From Candidatus Pantoea soli (GTDB lineage: Bacteria > Pseudomonadota > Gammaproteobacteria > Enterobacterales > Enterobacteriaceae): 64,000 bases of DNA. Shown here one piece after another: positions 20,815 to 31,397 of this stretch (positions are counted from its first letter, which is position 1; every line of letters begins with the position of its first letter). Below the pieces are notes generated by a model. It had not been told where the DNA came from. It worked only from the letters and a program-made list of their open reading frames with translations, and did no database searches. Position numbers and translations under genes: made by a program. The stretch lies in contig NZ_CP032702.1 of the NCBI RefSeq assembly GCF_007833795.1, positions 3,658,001 through 3,722,000 of the forward strand. The letters run 5' to 3'.

Positions 20815-22923
20815 TTGTATCTGTTTGAAAGCCTCAATCAGCTGATTGAAAAATACTTGCCTGAGGAGCAAATCAAGCGCCTCAAGCAAGCCTATCTTGT
20901 CGCGCGTGATGCCCACGAGGGTCAGACACGCTCCAGCGGTGAGCCTTACATCACCCATCCTGTGGCGGTTGCCTGCATTCTGGCTGAGATGAAACTCGAC
21001 CATGAAACGCTGATGGCGGCGCTGCTGCACGATGTGATTGAAGATACCCCTGCCACCTATCAGGACATGGAACAGCTGTTTGGCAAAAGCGTGGCCGAAC
21101 TGGTGGAAGGCGTCTCCAAGCTCGATAAGCTCAAATTCCGCGACAAGAAAGAAGCGCAGGCTGAAAACTTTCGCAAAATGATCATGGCGATGGTGCAGGA
21201 TATCCGCGTCATTCTGATCAAACTGGCTGACCGCACGCACAATATGCGTACGCTTGGCGCGCTGCGTCCGGATAAAAAACGCCGCATCGCGCTGGAAACG
21301 CTGGAGATTTACAGTCCTCTGGCGCACCGCCTCGGTATTCATCACCTGAAAACGGAACTGGAAGAGCTGGGCTTTGAAGCGCTCTACCCGAACCGCTTCC
21401 GCGTGATTAAAGAAGTGGTGAAAGCGGCGCGCGGTAACCGTAAAGAGATGATTCAGAAGATCCTGTCTGAAATCGACGGCCGTCTGCAGGAGGCCGGAAT
21501 TCCCTGCCGCGTCAGCGGACGTGAAAAACATCTCTATTCGATTTACCGCAAAATGCACCTGAAAGAGCAGCGATTTCACTCGATCATGGATATCTATGCC
21601 TTTCGCGTCATCGTGAAAGATCTGGATACCTGTTATCGCGTGCTCGGTCAGATGCATAGCCTTTACAAACCGCGTCCCGGACGCGTCAAAGATTACATCG
21701 CCATTCCCAAGGCCAACGGCTATCAATCCTTACACACCTCCATGATTGGCCCGCACGGCGTGCCGGTTGAGGTGCAGATCCGCACCGAAGATATGGATCA
21801 GATGGCGGAAATGGGGGTGGCTGCACACTGGGCTTATAAAGAAGCCGGTGAAAGCGGCACCACGGCGCAGATTCGTGCCCAGCGCTGGCTGCAAAGCCTG
21901 CTGGAACTGCAGCAAAGCGCCGGCAGTTCGTTTGAATTTATTGAAAGCGTGAAATCAGATCTGTTCCCGGACGAAATCTACGTGTTCACGCCAGAAGGCC
22001 GCATTGTCGAACTGCCGGCCGGTGCCACACCGGTTGATTTCGCCTATGCGGTCCACACGGATATCGGCCATGCCTGCGTGGGCGCACGCGTTGACCGCCA
22101 GCCTTATCCGCTCTCCCAGGCGCTGACCAGCGGCCAGACCATCGAAATCATTACCGCACCGGGTGCGCGACCGAACGCCGCATGGCTCAACTTTGTGGTG
22201 AGTTCAAAGGCGCGGGCGAAAATCCGTCAGCTGCTGAAAAACCTTAAGCGCGAAGATTCGGTTAACCTGGGTCGCCGCCTGCTCAGTCATGCGCTGGGCG
22301 GCAGCAAAAAGCTGGCGGAGATTCCGCCGCAGAACATTCAGCAGGAACTGGAGCGCATGAAGCTCGCCAGCATTGATGATCTGCTGGCAGAAATCGGCCT
22401 CGGCAACGCCATGAGCGTGGTGGTGGCGAAAAATCTGCTGCAGTCGGGCAGCGAGACGCAGACCAGCAGCAAGCGCAGCAAAAAACTGCCGATCAAGGGC
22501 GCCGATGGCGTGCTGATTACCTTTGCCAAATGCTGTCGTCCGATTCCCGGCGATCCGATCGTTGCGCACGTCAGTCCTGGCAAAGGGCTGGTGGTGCATC
22601 ACGAATCCTGCCGTAATATTCGCGGCTACCAGAAAGAGCCGGAGAAGTTTATGCCGGTGGAATGGGATAAAGTGACCGATCAGGAGTTTGTCGCGGAAAT
22701 TAAGGTGGATATGTTTAACCACCAGGGCGCGCTGGCAAACCTGACGGCCGCCATCAATACCGCCGGTTCCAATATTCAGAGCCTGAATACCGAAGAGCGT
22801 GATGGCCGCGTTTACAGCGCCTTTATCCGCCTCACCGCGAACGATCGCGTCCACCTGGCGAATATCATGCGTAAGATACGCGTGATGCCGGACGTGATTA
22901 AAGTTCACCGAAATCGTAATTAG
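20815..22923 (+). CDS. spoT: Bifunctional (p)ppGpp synthetase/hydrolase SpoT
   Basis: 702 aa, same as E. coli, with the same TTG start (20815). Order: HD hydrolase domain (ALLHDVIEDTPATYQ, about 68-82), RelA-type synthetase domain (about 230-340, including GREKHLYSIYRKM), TGS (about 388-450, VFTPEGRIVELPAGATPVDFAY), helical and zinc-finger-like segment (KCCRPIPGD) and ACT domain. Degrades and weakly makes (p)ppGpp in response to carbon, fatty-acid and other stresses. Confidence 0.97.
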   Translation: MYLFESLNQLIEKYLPEEQIKRLKQAYLVARDAHEGQTRSSGEPYITHPVAVACILAEMKLDHETLMAALLHDVIEDTPATYQDMEQLFGKSVAELVEGVSKLDKLKFRDKKEAQAENFRKMIMAMVQDIRVILIKLADRTHNMRTLGALRPDKKRRIALETLEIYSPLAHRLGIHHLKTELEELGFEALYPNRFRVIKEVVKAARGNRKEMIQKILSEIDGRLQEAGIPCRVSGREKHLYSIYRKMHLKEQRFHSIMDIYAFRVIVKDLDTCYRVLGQMHSLYKPRPGRVKDYIAIPKANGYQSLHTSMIGPHGVPVEVQIRTEDMDQMAEMGVAAHWAYKEAGESGTTAQIRAQRWLQSLLELQQSAGSSFEFIESVKSDLFPDEIYVFTPEGRIVELPAGATPVDFAYAVHTDIGHACVGARVDRQPYPLSQALTSGQTIEIITAPGARPNAAWLNFVVSSKARAKIRQLLKNLKREDSVNLGRRLLSHALGGSKKLAEIPPQNIQQELERMKLASIDDLLAEIGLGNAMSVVVAKNLLQSGSETQTSSKRSKKLPIKGADGVLITFAKCCRPIPGDPIVAHVSPGKGLVVHHESCRNIRGYQKEPEKFMPVEWDKVTDQEFVAEIKVDMFNHQGALANLTAAINTAGSNIQSLNTEERDGRVYSAFIRLTANDRVHLANIMRKIRVMPDVIKVHRNRN

Positions 22924-22926
22924 TGC

Positions 22927-23622
22927 ATGAACGCTCAACGTTTTGCTCGTATCCAGGAGATGCTGGCCATGCGCCAGCACGATCTCACCGTCTGCATGGA
23001 GCAGGTGCACAAGCCGCATAACGTTTCGGCTGTGATTCGCACCGCGGATGCGGTCGGTATTCATGAAGTGCACGCCGTCTGGCCCAGTGTCCGCATGCGG
23101 ACAATGGTGTCCGCCTCTGCCGGCAGCAATAGCTGGGTGAAGGTAAAAACCCATCGCCACATCGCCGAAGCGGTACAGCACCTGAAAGATCAGGGGATGC
23201 AGGTCCTGGCGACCAATTTGTCGCCGCAGGCCGTGGATTTCCGCGAGATCGATTACACCCGCCCTACCTGCATACTGATGGGCCAGGAGAAGACCGGCAT
23301 TACCGCTGAAGCGCTGGCGCTGGCCGATCGCGACATCATTATTCCCATGGTCGGCATGGTGCAGTCGCTGAATGTCTCTGTCGCCTCTGCCCTGATTCTG
23401 TATGAAGCGCAGCGCCAGCGTCAGAACGCTGGCATGTATCGGCGACAGCACAGCCTGCTGGACGAAGAGGAACAGCAGCGCCTGCTGTTTGAGGGGGGTT
23501 ATCCGGTGCTGGCGCGCGTGGCAAAGCAGAAAGGCCTGCCCTACCCGTACATTAACGCCCGCGGTGAAGTGGAAGCCGATGCCGACTGGTGGGCGACCAT
23601 GCAGGCAACCGGTAAAAAATGA
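22927..23622 (+). CDS. trmH: tRNA (guanosine-18-2'-O)-methyltransferase
   Basis: 231 aa SPOUT-family enzyme that methylates the 2'-OH of G18 in tRNA D-loops. The SAM-binding knot is visible: NVSAVIRTADAVG, TCILMGQEKTGIT and IIPMVGMVQSLNVSVASALILYEAQRQR. Starts 3 bp after spoT; its end overlaps recG by 4 bp (ATGA). Confidence 0.95.
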   Translation: MNAQRFARIQEMLAMRQHDLTVCMEQVHKPHNVSAVIRTADAVGIHEVHAVWPSVRMRTMVSASAGSNSWVKVKTHRHIAEAVQHLKDQGMQVLATNLSPQAVDFREIDYTRPTCILMGQEKTGITAEALALADRDIIIPMVGMVQSLNVSVASALILYEAQRQRQNAGMYRRQHSLLDEEEQQRLLFEGGYPVLARVAKQKGLPYPYINARGEVEADADWWATMQATGKK

Positions 23623-25697
23623 AAGGCCGCCTGCTGGATGCCATCCCGCTCAGTACCCTGACCGGCGTCGGTGCCAGCCAGGCGGGTAAACTGGCCCGGC
23701 TGGGCCTGTTCACCATCCAGGATCTGCTCTTGCATCTGCCGCTGCGCTACGAAGACCGCACGCAACTCTATCAGATTAACGATCTGCTGCCCGGCATCTG
23801 GGCCACTGTCGAAGGCGAAGTGCTGCACAGCGAAATCACCTTCGGCCGCCGCCGCATGCTGGTCTGCCAGATCAGCGATGGCAGCGGCATGCTGACGCTG
23901 CGCTTCTTTAATTTCAACGCCGGCATGAAAAACAGTCTGGCTCCCGGTCGCCGCGTCACGGCGTACGGCGAAATCAAGCGCGGTCAGCGCGGTGCGGAAA
24001 TTATTCATCCTGAATACCGGGTGCAGGGTGAACAGGGCGGCGTCGAGCTGCAGGAGACGCTGACACCGGTGTATCCCACCACCGAAGGCATCCGCCAGGC
24101 CACGCTGCGTAATCTGACCGACCAGGCACTGACGCTGCTGGAGAGCTGCCCGATTGCCGAACTGCTGCCGCCAGAGCTGAGCGGCGGCATGATAAGCCTG
24201 CCAGAGGCCCTGCGCACGCTGCACCGGCCGCCGCCGGATTTACGCCTGAGCGAGCTGGAAACCGGTCGTCATCCGGCGCAAAAGCGGCTGATTCTGGAAG
24301 AGCTGCTGGCGCATAATCTCAGTATGCTGGCGGTCCGCGCAGGCGCACAGCGTCATCATGCGCTGCCGCTGCCAGCCTGCCATACGCTGGCCGATAAGCT
24401 GCTGGCGGCGCTGCCCTTCTCACCCACCGGTGCGCAGCAGCGCGTGGTTGCTGAGATTGAGCGCGATCTGGCAAAAGATTACCCCATGATGCGACTGGTT
24501 CAGGGCGATGTCGGCTCCGGCAAAACGCTGGTTGCCGCACTGGCGGCGCTGAATGTCATTGCCCACGGCAAGCAGGTGGCGCTGATGGCTCCGACCGAAT
24601 TGCTGGCCGAACAGCACGCGAATAACTTCCGTCAGTGGTTTGCACCGCTTGGCATTAACGTTGGCTGGCTGGCCGGTAAGCAGAAGGGCAAAGCACGCGA
24701 AGCGCAGCAGGAGGCGATTGCCCGTGGCGAGGTGGCAATGGTGGTCGGCACGCATGCGCTGTTCCAGGAGCAGGTGAAGTTTAATGGCATGGCGCTGGTG
24801 ATCATTGATGAACAGCACCGCTTTGGTGTGCATCAGCGTCTGGCGCTGTGGGAGAAAGGCGAAGAGCAGGGCTTCCATCCGCATCAGCTGATCATGACCG
24901 CAACGCCGATTCCGCGCACGCTGGCGATGACTGCCTATGCCGATCTGGATACTTCTACCATTGATGAATTGCCGCCGGGCCGTACGCCGGTGACCACCGT
25001 GGCGATTCCGGACAGCCGCCGCAGCGAGATTATCGCGCGCGTACAGAGCGCCTGTCATGAAGGTCGCCAGGCTTACTGGGTTTGCACGCTGATTGATGAA
25101 TCAGACGTGCTGGAAGCGCAGGCCGCGGAAGTCACCTGGCAGGAGCTAAAAGAGGCGCTGCCGGATTTGCAGGTCGGTCTGGTGCATGGTCGCATGAAGC
25201 CGGCAGAAAAGCAGGCAGTGATGGCCGCGTTCAAAGCCAATACGATTCAGCTTCTGGTCGCTACCACGGTGATTGAAGTGGGCGTGGACGTGCCAAACGC
25301 CAGTCTGATGATCATTGAAAACCCGGAACGTCTCGGGCTGGCGCAGCTGCATCAGCTGCGCGGGCGCGTAGGCCGCGGCGCCGTTGCGTCACACTGCGTG
25401 CTGCTCTACAAAGCGCCGCTGAGCAAAACCGCACAGAAACGCCTGCAGGTACTGCGCGACAGCAATGACGGCTTTGTCATTGCCCAGCACGACCTCGAAA
25501 TTCGCGGTCCGGGTGAGCTGCTTGGCACGCGCCAGACCGGCAACGCCGAATTTAAGGTCGCGGATCTGCTGCGCGATCAGAGCATGATCCCCGAAGTGCA
25601 GCGCGTGGCGCGCCACATCCACCAGCACTACCCCGAACAGGCGCAGGCGCTGATCGAACGCTGGCTTCCGGAGACCGAACGCTACAGTAACGCGTAA
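23619..25697 (+). CDS. recG: ATP-dependent DNA helicase RecG
   Basis: 692 aa. The N-terminal wedge/OB domain (about 1-250) is followed by a superfamily-2 motor: Walker A GDVGSGKT, the DEQH box IIDEQHRFGVHQR, MTATPIPRTLAM, and a C-terminal motif VI QLRGRVGRG. Reverses stalled replication forks and processes branched intermediates. It overlaps trmH by four bases and ends the five-gene unit. Confidence 0.96.
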   Translation: MKGRLLDAIPLSTLTGVGASQAGKLARLGLFTIQDLLLHLPLRYEDRTQLYQINDLLPGIWATVEGEVLHSEITFGRRRMLVCQISDGSGMLTLRFFNFNAGMKNSLAPGRRVTAYGEIKRGQRGAEIIHPEYRVQGEQGGVELQETLTPVYPTTEGIRQATLRNLTDQALTLLESCPIAELLPPELSGGMISLPEALRTLHRPPPDLRLSELETGRHPAQKRLILEELLAHNLSMLAVRAGAQRHHALPLPACHTLADKLLAALPFSPTGAQQRVVAEIERDLAKDYPMMRLVQGDVGSGKTLVAALAALNVIAHGKQVALMAPTELLAEQHANNFRQWFAPLGINVGWLAGKQKGKAREAQQEAIARGEVAMVVGTHALFQEQVKFNGMALVIIDEQHRFGVHQRLALWEKGEEQGFHPHQLIMTATPIPRTLAMTAYADLDTSTIDELPPGRTPVTTVAIPDSRRSEIIARVQSACHEGRQAYWVCTLIDESDVLEAQAAEVTWQELKEALPDLQVGLVHGRMKPAEKQAVMAAFKANTIQLLVATTVIEVGVDVPNASLMIIENPERLGLAQLHQLRGRVGRGAVASHCVLLYKAPLSKTAQKRLQVLRDSNDGFVIAQHDLEIRGPGELLGTRQTGNAEFKVADLLRDQSMIPEVQRVARHIHQHYPEQAQALIERWLPETERYSNA

Positions 25698-25776
25698 CTG
25701 CGACTCTTTCCCTGCGTCTTTCCCCCTTATCGCATACCCTTCTCTGCCTGCCTGACATATGTGTCCGCCGCCCTAC

Positions 25777-25813
25777 AAGCAAACGATTGCTTTCACAACG
25801 CAACCGTTTAAAA
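25777..25813 (+). promoter_or_regulatory. Tandem PurR-like operators before xanP
   Basis: AAGCAAACGATTGCTT (25777-25792) fits the PurR box (GCAAnCGnTTnC) fully. A second, weaker copy ACGCAACCGTTTAAAA lies at 25798-25813, 21 bp downstream. Both sit 31-66 bp upstream of the xanP start, consistent with repression by PurR plus hypoxanthine or guanine. Confidence 0.7.
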
Positions 25814-25843
25814 TCGCCACTTTGCTGTTACTGAGATCCCACC

Positions 25844-27232
25844 ATGTCCGTCGATACCGCTGAAACCCGCCAGTCTGCCAGCGTGGCAGGTCAGGCAAAA
25901 ACTGAGCTGATTTACCGCCTTGAAGATCGTCCGCCACTGCCGCAGACACTGTTCGCTGCCTGCCAGCACCTGCTGGCCATGTTCGTGGCGGTGATAACGC
26001 CTGCGCTGCTGATTTGTCAGGCACTTGGCCTGCCGGCCCGGGATACGCAGCACATCATCAGCATGTCGCTGTTTGCCTCCGGTGTCGCATCGCTTCTGCA
26101 AATCAAAACCTGGGGGCCGGTGGGCTCCGGGCTGCTGTCGATTCAGGGCACCAGCTTTAACTTTGTCACGCCGCTCATCATGGGTGGCATGGCGCTGAAA
26201 AATGGCGGAGCAGACGTGCCAACCATGATGGCCGCGCTGTTTGGCACGCTGATGGTGGCGTCCTGTACGGAAATGGTGTTGTCGCGCGTGCTGCACCTGG
26301 CGCGCCGCATCATTACCCCGCTGGTTTCAGGCGTGGTGGTGATGATTATCGGCCTGTCACTGATTCAGGTTGGCCTGACGTCTATCGGCGGCGGATTTGC
26401 GGCCATAAACGATCACACCTTTGGCGCACCTGCAAATCTGCTGCTGGCCGGTGCGGTGCTGCTGGTGATTATTCTGCTGAACCGCCAGCGTAATCCTTAC
26501 CTGCGCGTCGCATCGCTGGTGATTGCCATGGCCGTGGGTTATGCGCTGGCCTGGGCGCTGGATATGCTGCCTGCCAGCCACCCCGCCGGCGAACAGCCGC
26601 TGATCGCGGTGCCGGCGCCGCTCTACTACGGCCTGGGGTTTGACTGGAATCTGCTGATCCCACTGATGCTGGTGTTTATGGTGACGTCGCTGGAGACTAT
26701 CGGCGATATCACCGCCACCTCCGATGTCTCTGAACAGCCGGTCAGCGGCCCGCTGTACATGAAGCGTCTGAAAGGTGGCGTGCTGGCAAATGGCCTTAAC
26801 TCGTGCGTGTCCGCCCTGTTTAACACCTTCCCGAACTCCTGCTTCGGCCAGAATAATGGCGTTATCCAGCTGACCGGCGTCGCCAGCCGCTATGTCGGCT
26901 TTGTCGTGGCGCTGATGCTGATAGTGCTGGGGCTGTTTCCGGCGGTCAGCGGCTTTGTGCAGCACATTCCCGAACCGGTGCTCGGCGGTGCCACCCTTGT
27001 CATGTTTGGCACCATTGCCGCCTCGGGCGTGCGCATCGTCGCGCGCGAGCCACTGAACCGCCGCGCCATTATGATTATTGCGCTGTCACTGGCTGTCGGG
27101 CTGGGCGTCTCGCAGCAGCCGCTGATCCTGCAGTTTGCGCCGGACTGGCTGAAAACGCTGCTCTCTTCCGGCATCGCCGCAGGCGGTCTTACCGCGATTG
27201 TGCTGAATCTGATCTTCCCGCAGGAACACTGA
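25844..27232 (+). CDS. xanP: Xanthine permease XanP
   Basis: Proton-coupled nucleobase uptake (NCS2/NAT family). 462 aa, about 12-14 membrane spans. The family's QH motif ([18 protein letters not shown]) and the NAT signature region ([26 protein letters not shown]) are present. Very close to E. coli XanP throughout. Upstream PurR-like boxes fit a purine salvage role. Confidence 0.94.
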   Translation: MSVDTAETRQSASVAGQAKTELIYRLEDRPPLPQTLFAACQHLLAMFVAVITPALLICQALGLPARDTQHIISMSLFASGVASLLQIKTWGPVGSGLLSIQGTSFNFVTPLIMGGMALKNGGADVPTMMAALFGTLMVASCTEMVLSRVLHLARRIITPLVSGVVVMIIGLSLIQVGLTSIGGGFAAINDHTFGAPANLLLAGAVLLVIILLNRQRNPYLRVASLVIAMAVGYALAWALDMLPASHPAGEQPLIAVPAPLYYGLGFDWNLLIPLMLVFMVTSLETIGDITATSDVSEQPVSGPLYMKRLKGGVLANGLNSCVSALFNTFPNSCFGQNNGVIQLTGVASRYVGFVVALMLIVLGLFPAVSGFVQHIPEPVLGGATLVMFGTIAASGVRIVAREPLNRRAIMIIALSLAVGLGVSQQPLILQFAPDWLKTLLSSGIAAGGLTAIVLNLIFPQEH

Positions 27233-27354
27233 CCGGTACGGGCAGGCTGCGGCCTGCCTGCTATTTATCCGCTTTTACATCCAGGCTGTTGAGCTGTAAC
27301 GGTAATTCAGGCATAACAACCACTCACCGGAAAATATCGGGATGGATGGATGCA

Positions 27355-29037
27355 ATGAAATTTTTAGGCAAGTTTTTCCTTACCTTGTTACTGCTGATTT
27401 TGCTGGCGCTGGTGATCCTCTACGTGCTGTTGCAAACGCAGTGGGGCGCGGGCTGGTTTAGCCGTTGGGTAAGCGATAAAACCGCCTGGCATCTCTCGCT
27501 CAGTAAAATTGAGCACAACTTCTCCTCGCCCTCGCATATCATCCTGGATGATTTCAGCTTCGGCCATGATGGCCAGCCCGCCGTGCTGGTGGCGAAGCGC
27601 GTTGACCTGGGGCTGGCGCTGGTCCAGTTCAGCGATCCGCTGCATTTTGCCAGCATTGAGGTGCGCGACGGTGAGATCAATCTTGCCAACCAGACACCGC
27701 AGACCACGCTGCCGGTACAGGCTAACCGGCTGCAGCTGAACAATGTGCGTATTGAAAGCCCGCACAGCGCCCTGCCGCTGTCAGCACAGCGCGTCAACGG
27801 CGGTATTGTGCCGTGGAAACCCATTGCCAGCGATATGCTTGGCAGCGATGCGCAGTTTCAGATGAGCGCCGCTGCCCTGACGCTGAACGGCGTTGCCGGT
27901 AGCAACGTGCTGTTGCAGGGCAGCGTGGCAAAACATCGCCTGATGCTGACCAATATCGGTGCCGACCTGGCACGCGGTTCCCTGACTGGCCGGGCAGAGC
28001 GCGATGCCCAGGGCAACTGGCTAATCGGCCAGCTGCGCCTCAACGATATCCGCCTGCAGACGCAGCAGACACTGAGCCACTTCCTGAGCCCGCTGCGCGA
28101 CGTGCCTTCCGTGCGCATCAACCGGCTGGATATGACCGATGCACGTCTGCAGGGGCCGGACTGGGCGGTAACTGACCTGGATTTGACGCTGAAAAATATC
28201 ACCCTGCGCGGCGATGACTGGCAGAGCGATGATGGCTCACTGGCGATGAACGCCGGTAACTTTATTGATGGCAGCCTTGAACTGAACGATCCGATTGTGA
28301 ATGCCGCATTCTCTGCGCAGGGCATTGAGCTGACGCAGTTCAGTTCGCGCTGGGTGAATGGTGTAATTCGCGCCAGCGGTCGCTGGACACGCAGTGACAG
28401 GCGACTGACGCTGGATGAGCTGGCGCTGGCCGGTCTGGAGTATACCCTGCCGCAGAACTGGCGTGATCGCTGGCAGGCCGCGCTGCCGGAATGGCTCGAC
28501 AGCGTACTAGTGAAACGGGCTACCGCTAATCGCAATCTGATTATTGATATTAATCCGGCTTTCCCGTTCCAGATGACGTCGCTGGACGGCAGTGCGGATA
28601 ACCTGCTGCTGGCGCGCCAGCATCAGTGGGGTATCTGGTCCGGTAAAGTCAGCGTGAACGCGGCGGAAGCCACCTTTAACCGCACCGATTTGCGCCATCC
28701 TTCGCTGACGCTCAGCGCCAGTGACGATCAGATTCAGGTCAGCGAGATGAGTGCGTTTAACGGCAACGGGCTGCTGGAAGGCACCGCCACCGTGGGTCAG
28801 ACGCCGCAGCGTCCGCTAACGCTGAACCTGAAAGGCCAGGCGGTGCCGGCCAATGTGCTGGAGAACTGGGGCTGGCCGGCGCTGCTGCTGAACGGCAACA
28901 GTAACCTGCAGCTGCAGCTGAAAGCGTCCCTCAGCGCCACCACCCCGCTGCGCAACAGCGCTGAAGGAAACTTAACGGTGACCACGGAGACGCAGTCTGT
29001 CCAGCAGACGCTGCGCGCGGGCCAGGTTGTTCAGTAA
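27355..29037 (+). CDS. yicH: AsmA-family protein YicH
   Basis: 560 aa. One N-terminal membrane helix (about 8-27) is followed by a long periplasmic beta-rich domain typical of AsmA-like proteins, which are associated with lipid transport and outer-membrane homeostasis. FGHDGQPAVLVAKRVD and RLDMTDARLQGPDWAVTDLDLTL match E. coli YicH. Start at M-K-F-L-G-K as in the family; another ATG lies 9 bp upstream. Lies downstream of xanP, as in E. coli, but the next gene is not the E. coli neighbour. Confidence 0.9.
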   Translation: MKFLGKFFLTLLLLILLALVILYVLLQTQWGAGWFSRWVSDKTAWHLSLSKIEHNFSSPSHIILDDFSFGHDGQPAVLVAKRVDLGLALVQFSDPLHFASIEVRDGEINLANQTPQTTLPVQANRLQLNNVRIESPHSALPLSAQRVNGGIVPWKPIASDMLGSDAQFQMSAAALTLNGVAGSNVLLQGSVAKHRLMLTNIGADLARGSLTGRAERDAQGNWLIGQLRLNDIRLQTQQTLSHFLSPLRDVPSVRINRLDMTDARLQGPDWAVTDLDLTLKNITLRGDDWQSDDGSLAMNAGNFIDGSLELNDPIVNAAFSAQGIELTQFSSRWVNGVIRASGRWTRSDRRLTLDELALAGLEYTLPQNWRDRWQAALPEWLDSVLVKRATANRNLIIDINPAFPFQMTSLDGSADNLLLARQHQWGIWSGKVSVNAAEATFNRTDLRHPSLTLSASDDQIQVSEMSAFNGNGLLEGTATVGQTPQRPLTLNLKGQAVPANVLENWGWPALLLNGNSNLQLQLKASLSATTPLRNSAEGNLTVTTETQSVQQTLRAGQVVQ

Positions 29038-29044
29038 GCTATGC

Positions 29045-29072
29045 GTTGCGGCACCATGCAGCGTGCCGCAAC
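29045..29072. terminator. Hairpin between convergent yicH and fabY
   Basis: A perfect 10-bp stem, GTTGCGGCAC (29045-29054) with GTGCCGCAAC (29063-29072), lies in the 49-bp gap. No T-run follows on either strand, so a bidirectional stop is inferred from position. Confidence 0.5.
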
Positions 29073-29086
29073 GGACGCCTCAGGCA

Positions 29087-30034
29087 TCAGTTAATGTGTG
29101 CGCCTGAGCCGCCCTCTTCTAAAGCGCCGTCCGGGTCGGCAGGCAGAACGATATAGACGCCCTCAAAAACCGCGCCCGGCTCGTCATTACCAAACAGTTC
29201 CACTTCCATCTGCACCCGCGCTTTGCGTCCGCGCGCCAGACGATCAAGATCGCCGCTCAGCGAACCGAGATCGGCGATGGCACCCGGACGTCCGGTAATC
29301 GGCTTACTGTAACGGATATGCGCATCGGCCAGGATAATGGTGCCGCCCAGATGGCGCTCGCGCAGCAGCAGCCAGATCAAGCCCCAGCCGGTAAGCGTGG
29401 CGAGGGAGAACAGGCTGCCGGCAAACAGCGTATGGTGCGGATTCTGGTTGCCGGTTTCCGGCATCGTGGTGATAAATTTTTGCCCGGTATACTGCAGGAT
29501 GCGCACACCCATTTTTTCACTCAGCGGGATATGCTCATACCAGGCCTGCTGCAGCTGCCCGCACCAGTCCGCGCGATGCAAAATATCATCCAGCGTCACC
29601 ACCGGTTTGATCATCAGAAAGTGGCGTACCGGCGTGGTTTGCGGGGCCGTGATCTCCCCCTGATTAACAAACCCCAGCTTGGCGAAAAACGCGACCGCGT
29701 CTTCGCGCGCGCTGCAGGTCACGCGTTTCGCCCCTTCCTGGCGTGCCACGGATTCCAGCGTCATCGCCACCAGCGTTCCCAGCCCTTTTCCCTGCACGGT
29801 AGGATGAACCGCCAGGAAACGGATGGCGGCTTCGTTTTCAGCATTAATATACAGACGCCCGACGGCCACAACGTTGCCCTGCTCATCCACCACCATCTGA
29901 TGATGGGCCAGCGCATCCCAGGCATCACGTTCGGAGCCCTGCGGCTGGCGCAGGGGCTTACGTAACATTTCCCAGCGGAACTGATAATACCTGTCCAGCT
30001 CTTCCGCCGTTTGCGGTACACGAAGATGATACAT
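29087..30034 (-). CDS. fabY: GNAT acetyltransferase / thioesterase-fold protein FabY
   Basis: 315 aa from ATG 30034. The N-terminal GNAT domain (about 1-150, [22 protein letters not shown]) is followed by a YiiD-type hot-dog thioesterase domain (about 165-305, [20 protein letters not shown]). In E. coli FabY can initiate fatty acid synthesis. Conserved sequence begins MYHLRVPQ. The frame stays open to a GTG at 30094 that overlaps the dtd stop, and E. coli FabY has a similar short N-terminal extension, so a coupled longer form is possible. Confidence 0.88.
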   Translation of the reverse strand: MYHLRVPQTAEELDRYYQFRWEMLRKPLRQPQGSERDAWDALAHHQMVVDEQGNVVAVGRLYINAENEAAIRFLAVHPTVQGKGLGTLVAMTLESVARQEGAKRVTCSAREDAVAFFAKLGFVNQGEITAPQTTPVRHFLMIKPVVTLDDILHRADWCGQLQQAWYEHIPLSEKMGVRILQYTGQKFITTMPETGNQNPHHTLFAGSLFSLATLTGWGLIWLLLRERHLGGTIILADAHIRYSKPITGRPGAIADLGSLSGDLDRLARGRKARVQMEVELFGNDEPGAVFEGVYIVLPADPDGALEEGGSGAHIN

Positions 30035-30090
30035 AAAGTGATTCTCTCGTTCGGCGCCAGCGTGGCCGCTCTGATGCCCGGCTAAAAACC

Positions 30091-30528
30091 TCACACCTGC
30101 AACCAGAAGGTGACCGGGCCATCGTTAACCAGCGAAACCTGCATATTGGCGGCGAAGCGGCCGTTTGCCGTGGTGATGCCCTCTGCCCGGCAGCGCTCGC
30201 TGAAATAGTGGTAAAGACGCTCCGCCTCAGCCGGCTCTGCGCCACCGGAAAACGAGGGGCGCATCCCTTTTTGCGTATCTGCCGCCAGCGTGAATTGCGA
30301 CACCACCAGCACGCTGCCGCCCGCCTGCCGCACATTCAGATTCATTTTGTCATTTTCATCAGCGAAGATGCGATACCCCAGCACTTTGTCACACAGACGC
30401 TGCGCTTTTTGCTCGTCGTCGCCCTTTTCCACGCCAAGTAATATCAGCAAACCCGGGCCGATTTCACCCACGGTCTCCGCTGCCACGCTGACGCTGGCGC
30501 GGCTGACGCGCTGAATCAAAGCAATCAT
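30091..30528 (-). CDS. dtd: D-aminoacyl-tRNA deacylase
   Basis: Removes D-amino acids mischarged onto tRNA. 145 aa as in E. coli. The active-site motifs SQFTLAAD and [11 protein letters not shown] (the GP cis-peptide region) are intact. Its start overlaps the yihY end by four bases. Confidence 0.96.
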   Translation of the reverse strand: MIALIQRVSRASVSVAAETVGEIGPGLLILLGVEKGDDEQKAQRLCDKVLGYRIFADENDKMNLNVRQAGGSVLVVSQFTLAADTQKGMRPSFSGGAEPAEAERLYHYFSERCRAEGITTANGRFAANMQVSLVNDGPVTFWLQV

Positions 30529-31397
30529 GTTTCCTCTCGTTCTTTTTCGCGTTCCTGCTGTTTTAACTGGCGATACTCCTCCAGCGTGACGGTGATTTCC
30601 GCCCCCAGCAACACAATACACCAGGTCCAGTAAACCCAGAGAAAGAGAATCGGGATGACCGCCAGGACGCCGTAAATTAACTGATACGAAGGGAACATCG
30701 TAACATAGAGCGCAAAGCCCTTTTTGCCCAGCTCAAACAGCAACCCGGCCACCACTGCGCCCGTCAGGGCATCACGTCCCGGCACGCTGCGCGTCGGCAC
30801 AATGCTGTACAGCAGCCAGAAAGCCAGAATAGAGAGCAATAAAGGAAAGATGCGCAGCACCTGATCGATCAGGCTGGTGACACCGGAAACATTCACCCAG
30901 CGCAGCGACAGCAGATAAGAGCTGATTGCCAGGCTGGCACCCGCCAGCAGCGGGCCAAGCGTCAGGATCATCCAGTAGACGGCGAAGGAGTACACCATCG
31001 GCCGTGACCGGTTGCTGCGCCAGATGGCGTTGAGCGCGCTGTCCACCGAGTGCATCAGCAGCAGCGCGGTGACGATCAGGCCCACGGCGCCCACTGCCGT
31101 CATTTTATTCACGTTCGCCACGAACTGATCGAGGTAGCGCTGAATCACATCGCCGGCGGCCGGCATAAAGTTAGTGAAGATGAAGTTTTTTAACTGCACG
31201 CTGATGTCGGAGAACACCGGGAAAGCCGCAAACAGCGCAAAGACCACCGCAACCAGCGGAACCAGCGCCAGCAGCGAGACGTAGGCCAGATTACCGGCCT
31301 GCGTCGTCATATTGTCCTGATCGATGCGCCGCCACAGCAGTCTGAGCCACAGGAACAACGCGTGTAATGAATGGCGCATAGCGTTACGCATCGTCAC
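30525..31397 (-). CDS. yihY: YihY/BrkB family inner membrane protein
   Basis: 290 aa, six predicted membrane helices, close to E. coli YihY ([25 protein letters not shown] and [19 protein letters not shown]). Originally called ribonuclease BN in error; function unknown. The GTG at 31397 gives the E. coli length and directly follows the yihX stop; an ATG two codons later (31391) is the alternative. Same transcription unit as yihX and dtd. Confidence 0.92.
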   Translation of the reverse strand: MTMRNAMRHSLHALFLWLRLLWRRIDQDNMTTQAGNLAYVSLLALVPLVAVVFALFAAFPVFSDISVQLKNFIFTNFMPAAGDVIQRYLDQFVANVNKMTAVGAVGLIVTALLLMHSVDSALNAIWRSNRSRPMVYSFAVYWMILTLGPLLAGASLAISSYLLSLRWVNVSGVTSLIDQVLRIFPLLLSILAFWLLYSIVPTRSVPGRDALTGAVVAGLLFELGKKGFALYVTMFPSYQLIYGVLAVIPILFLWVYWTWCIVLLGAEITVTLEEYRQLKQQEREKEREET

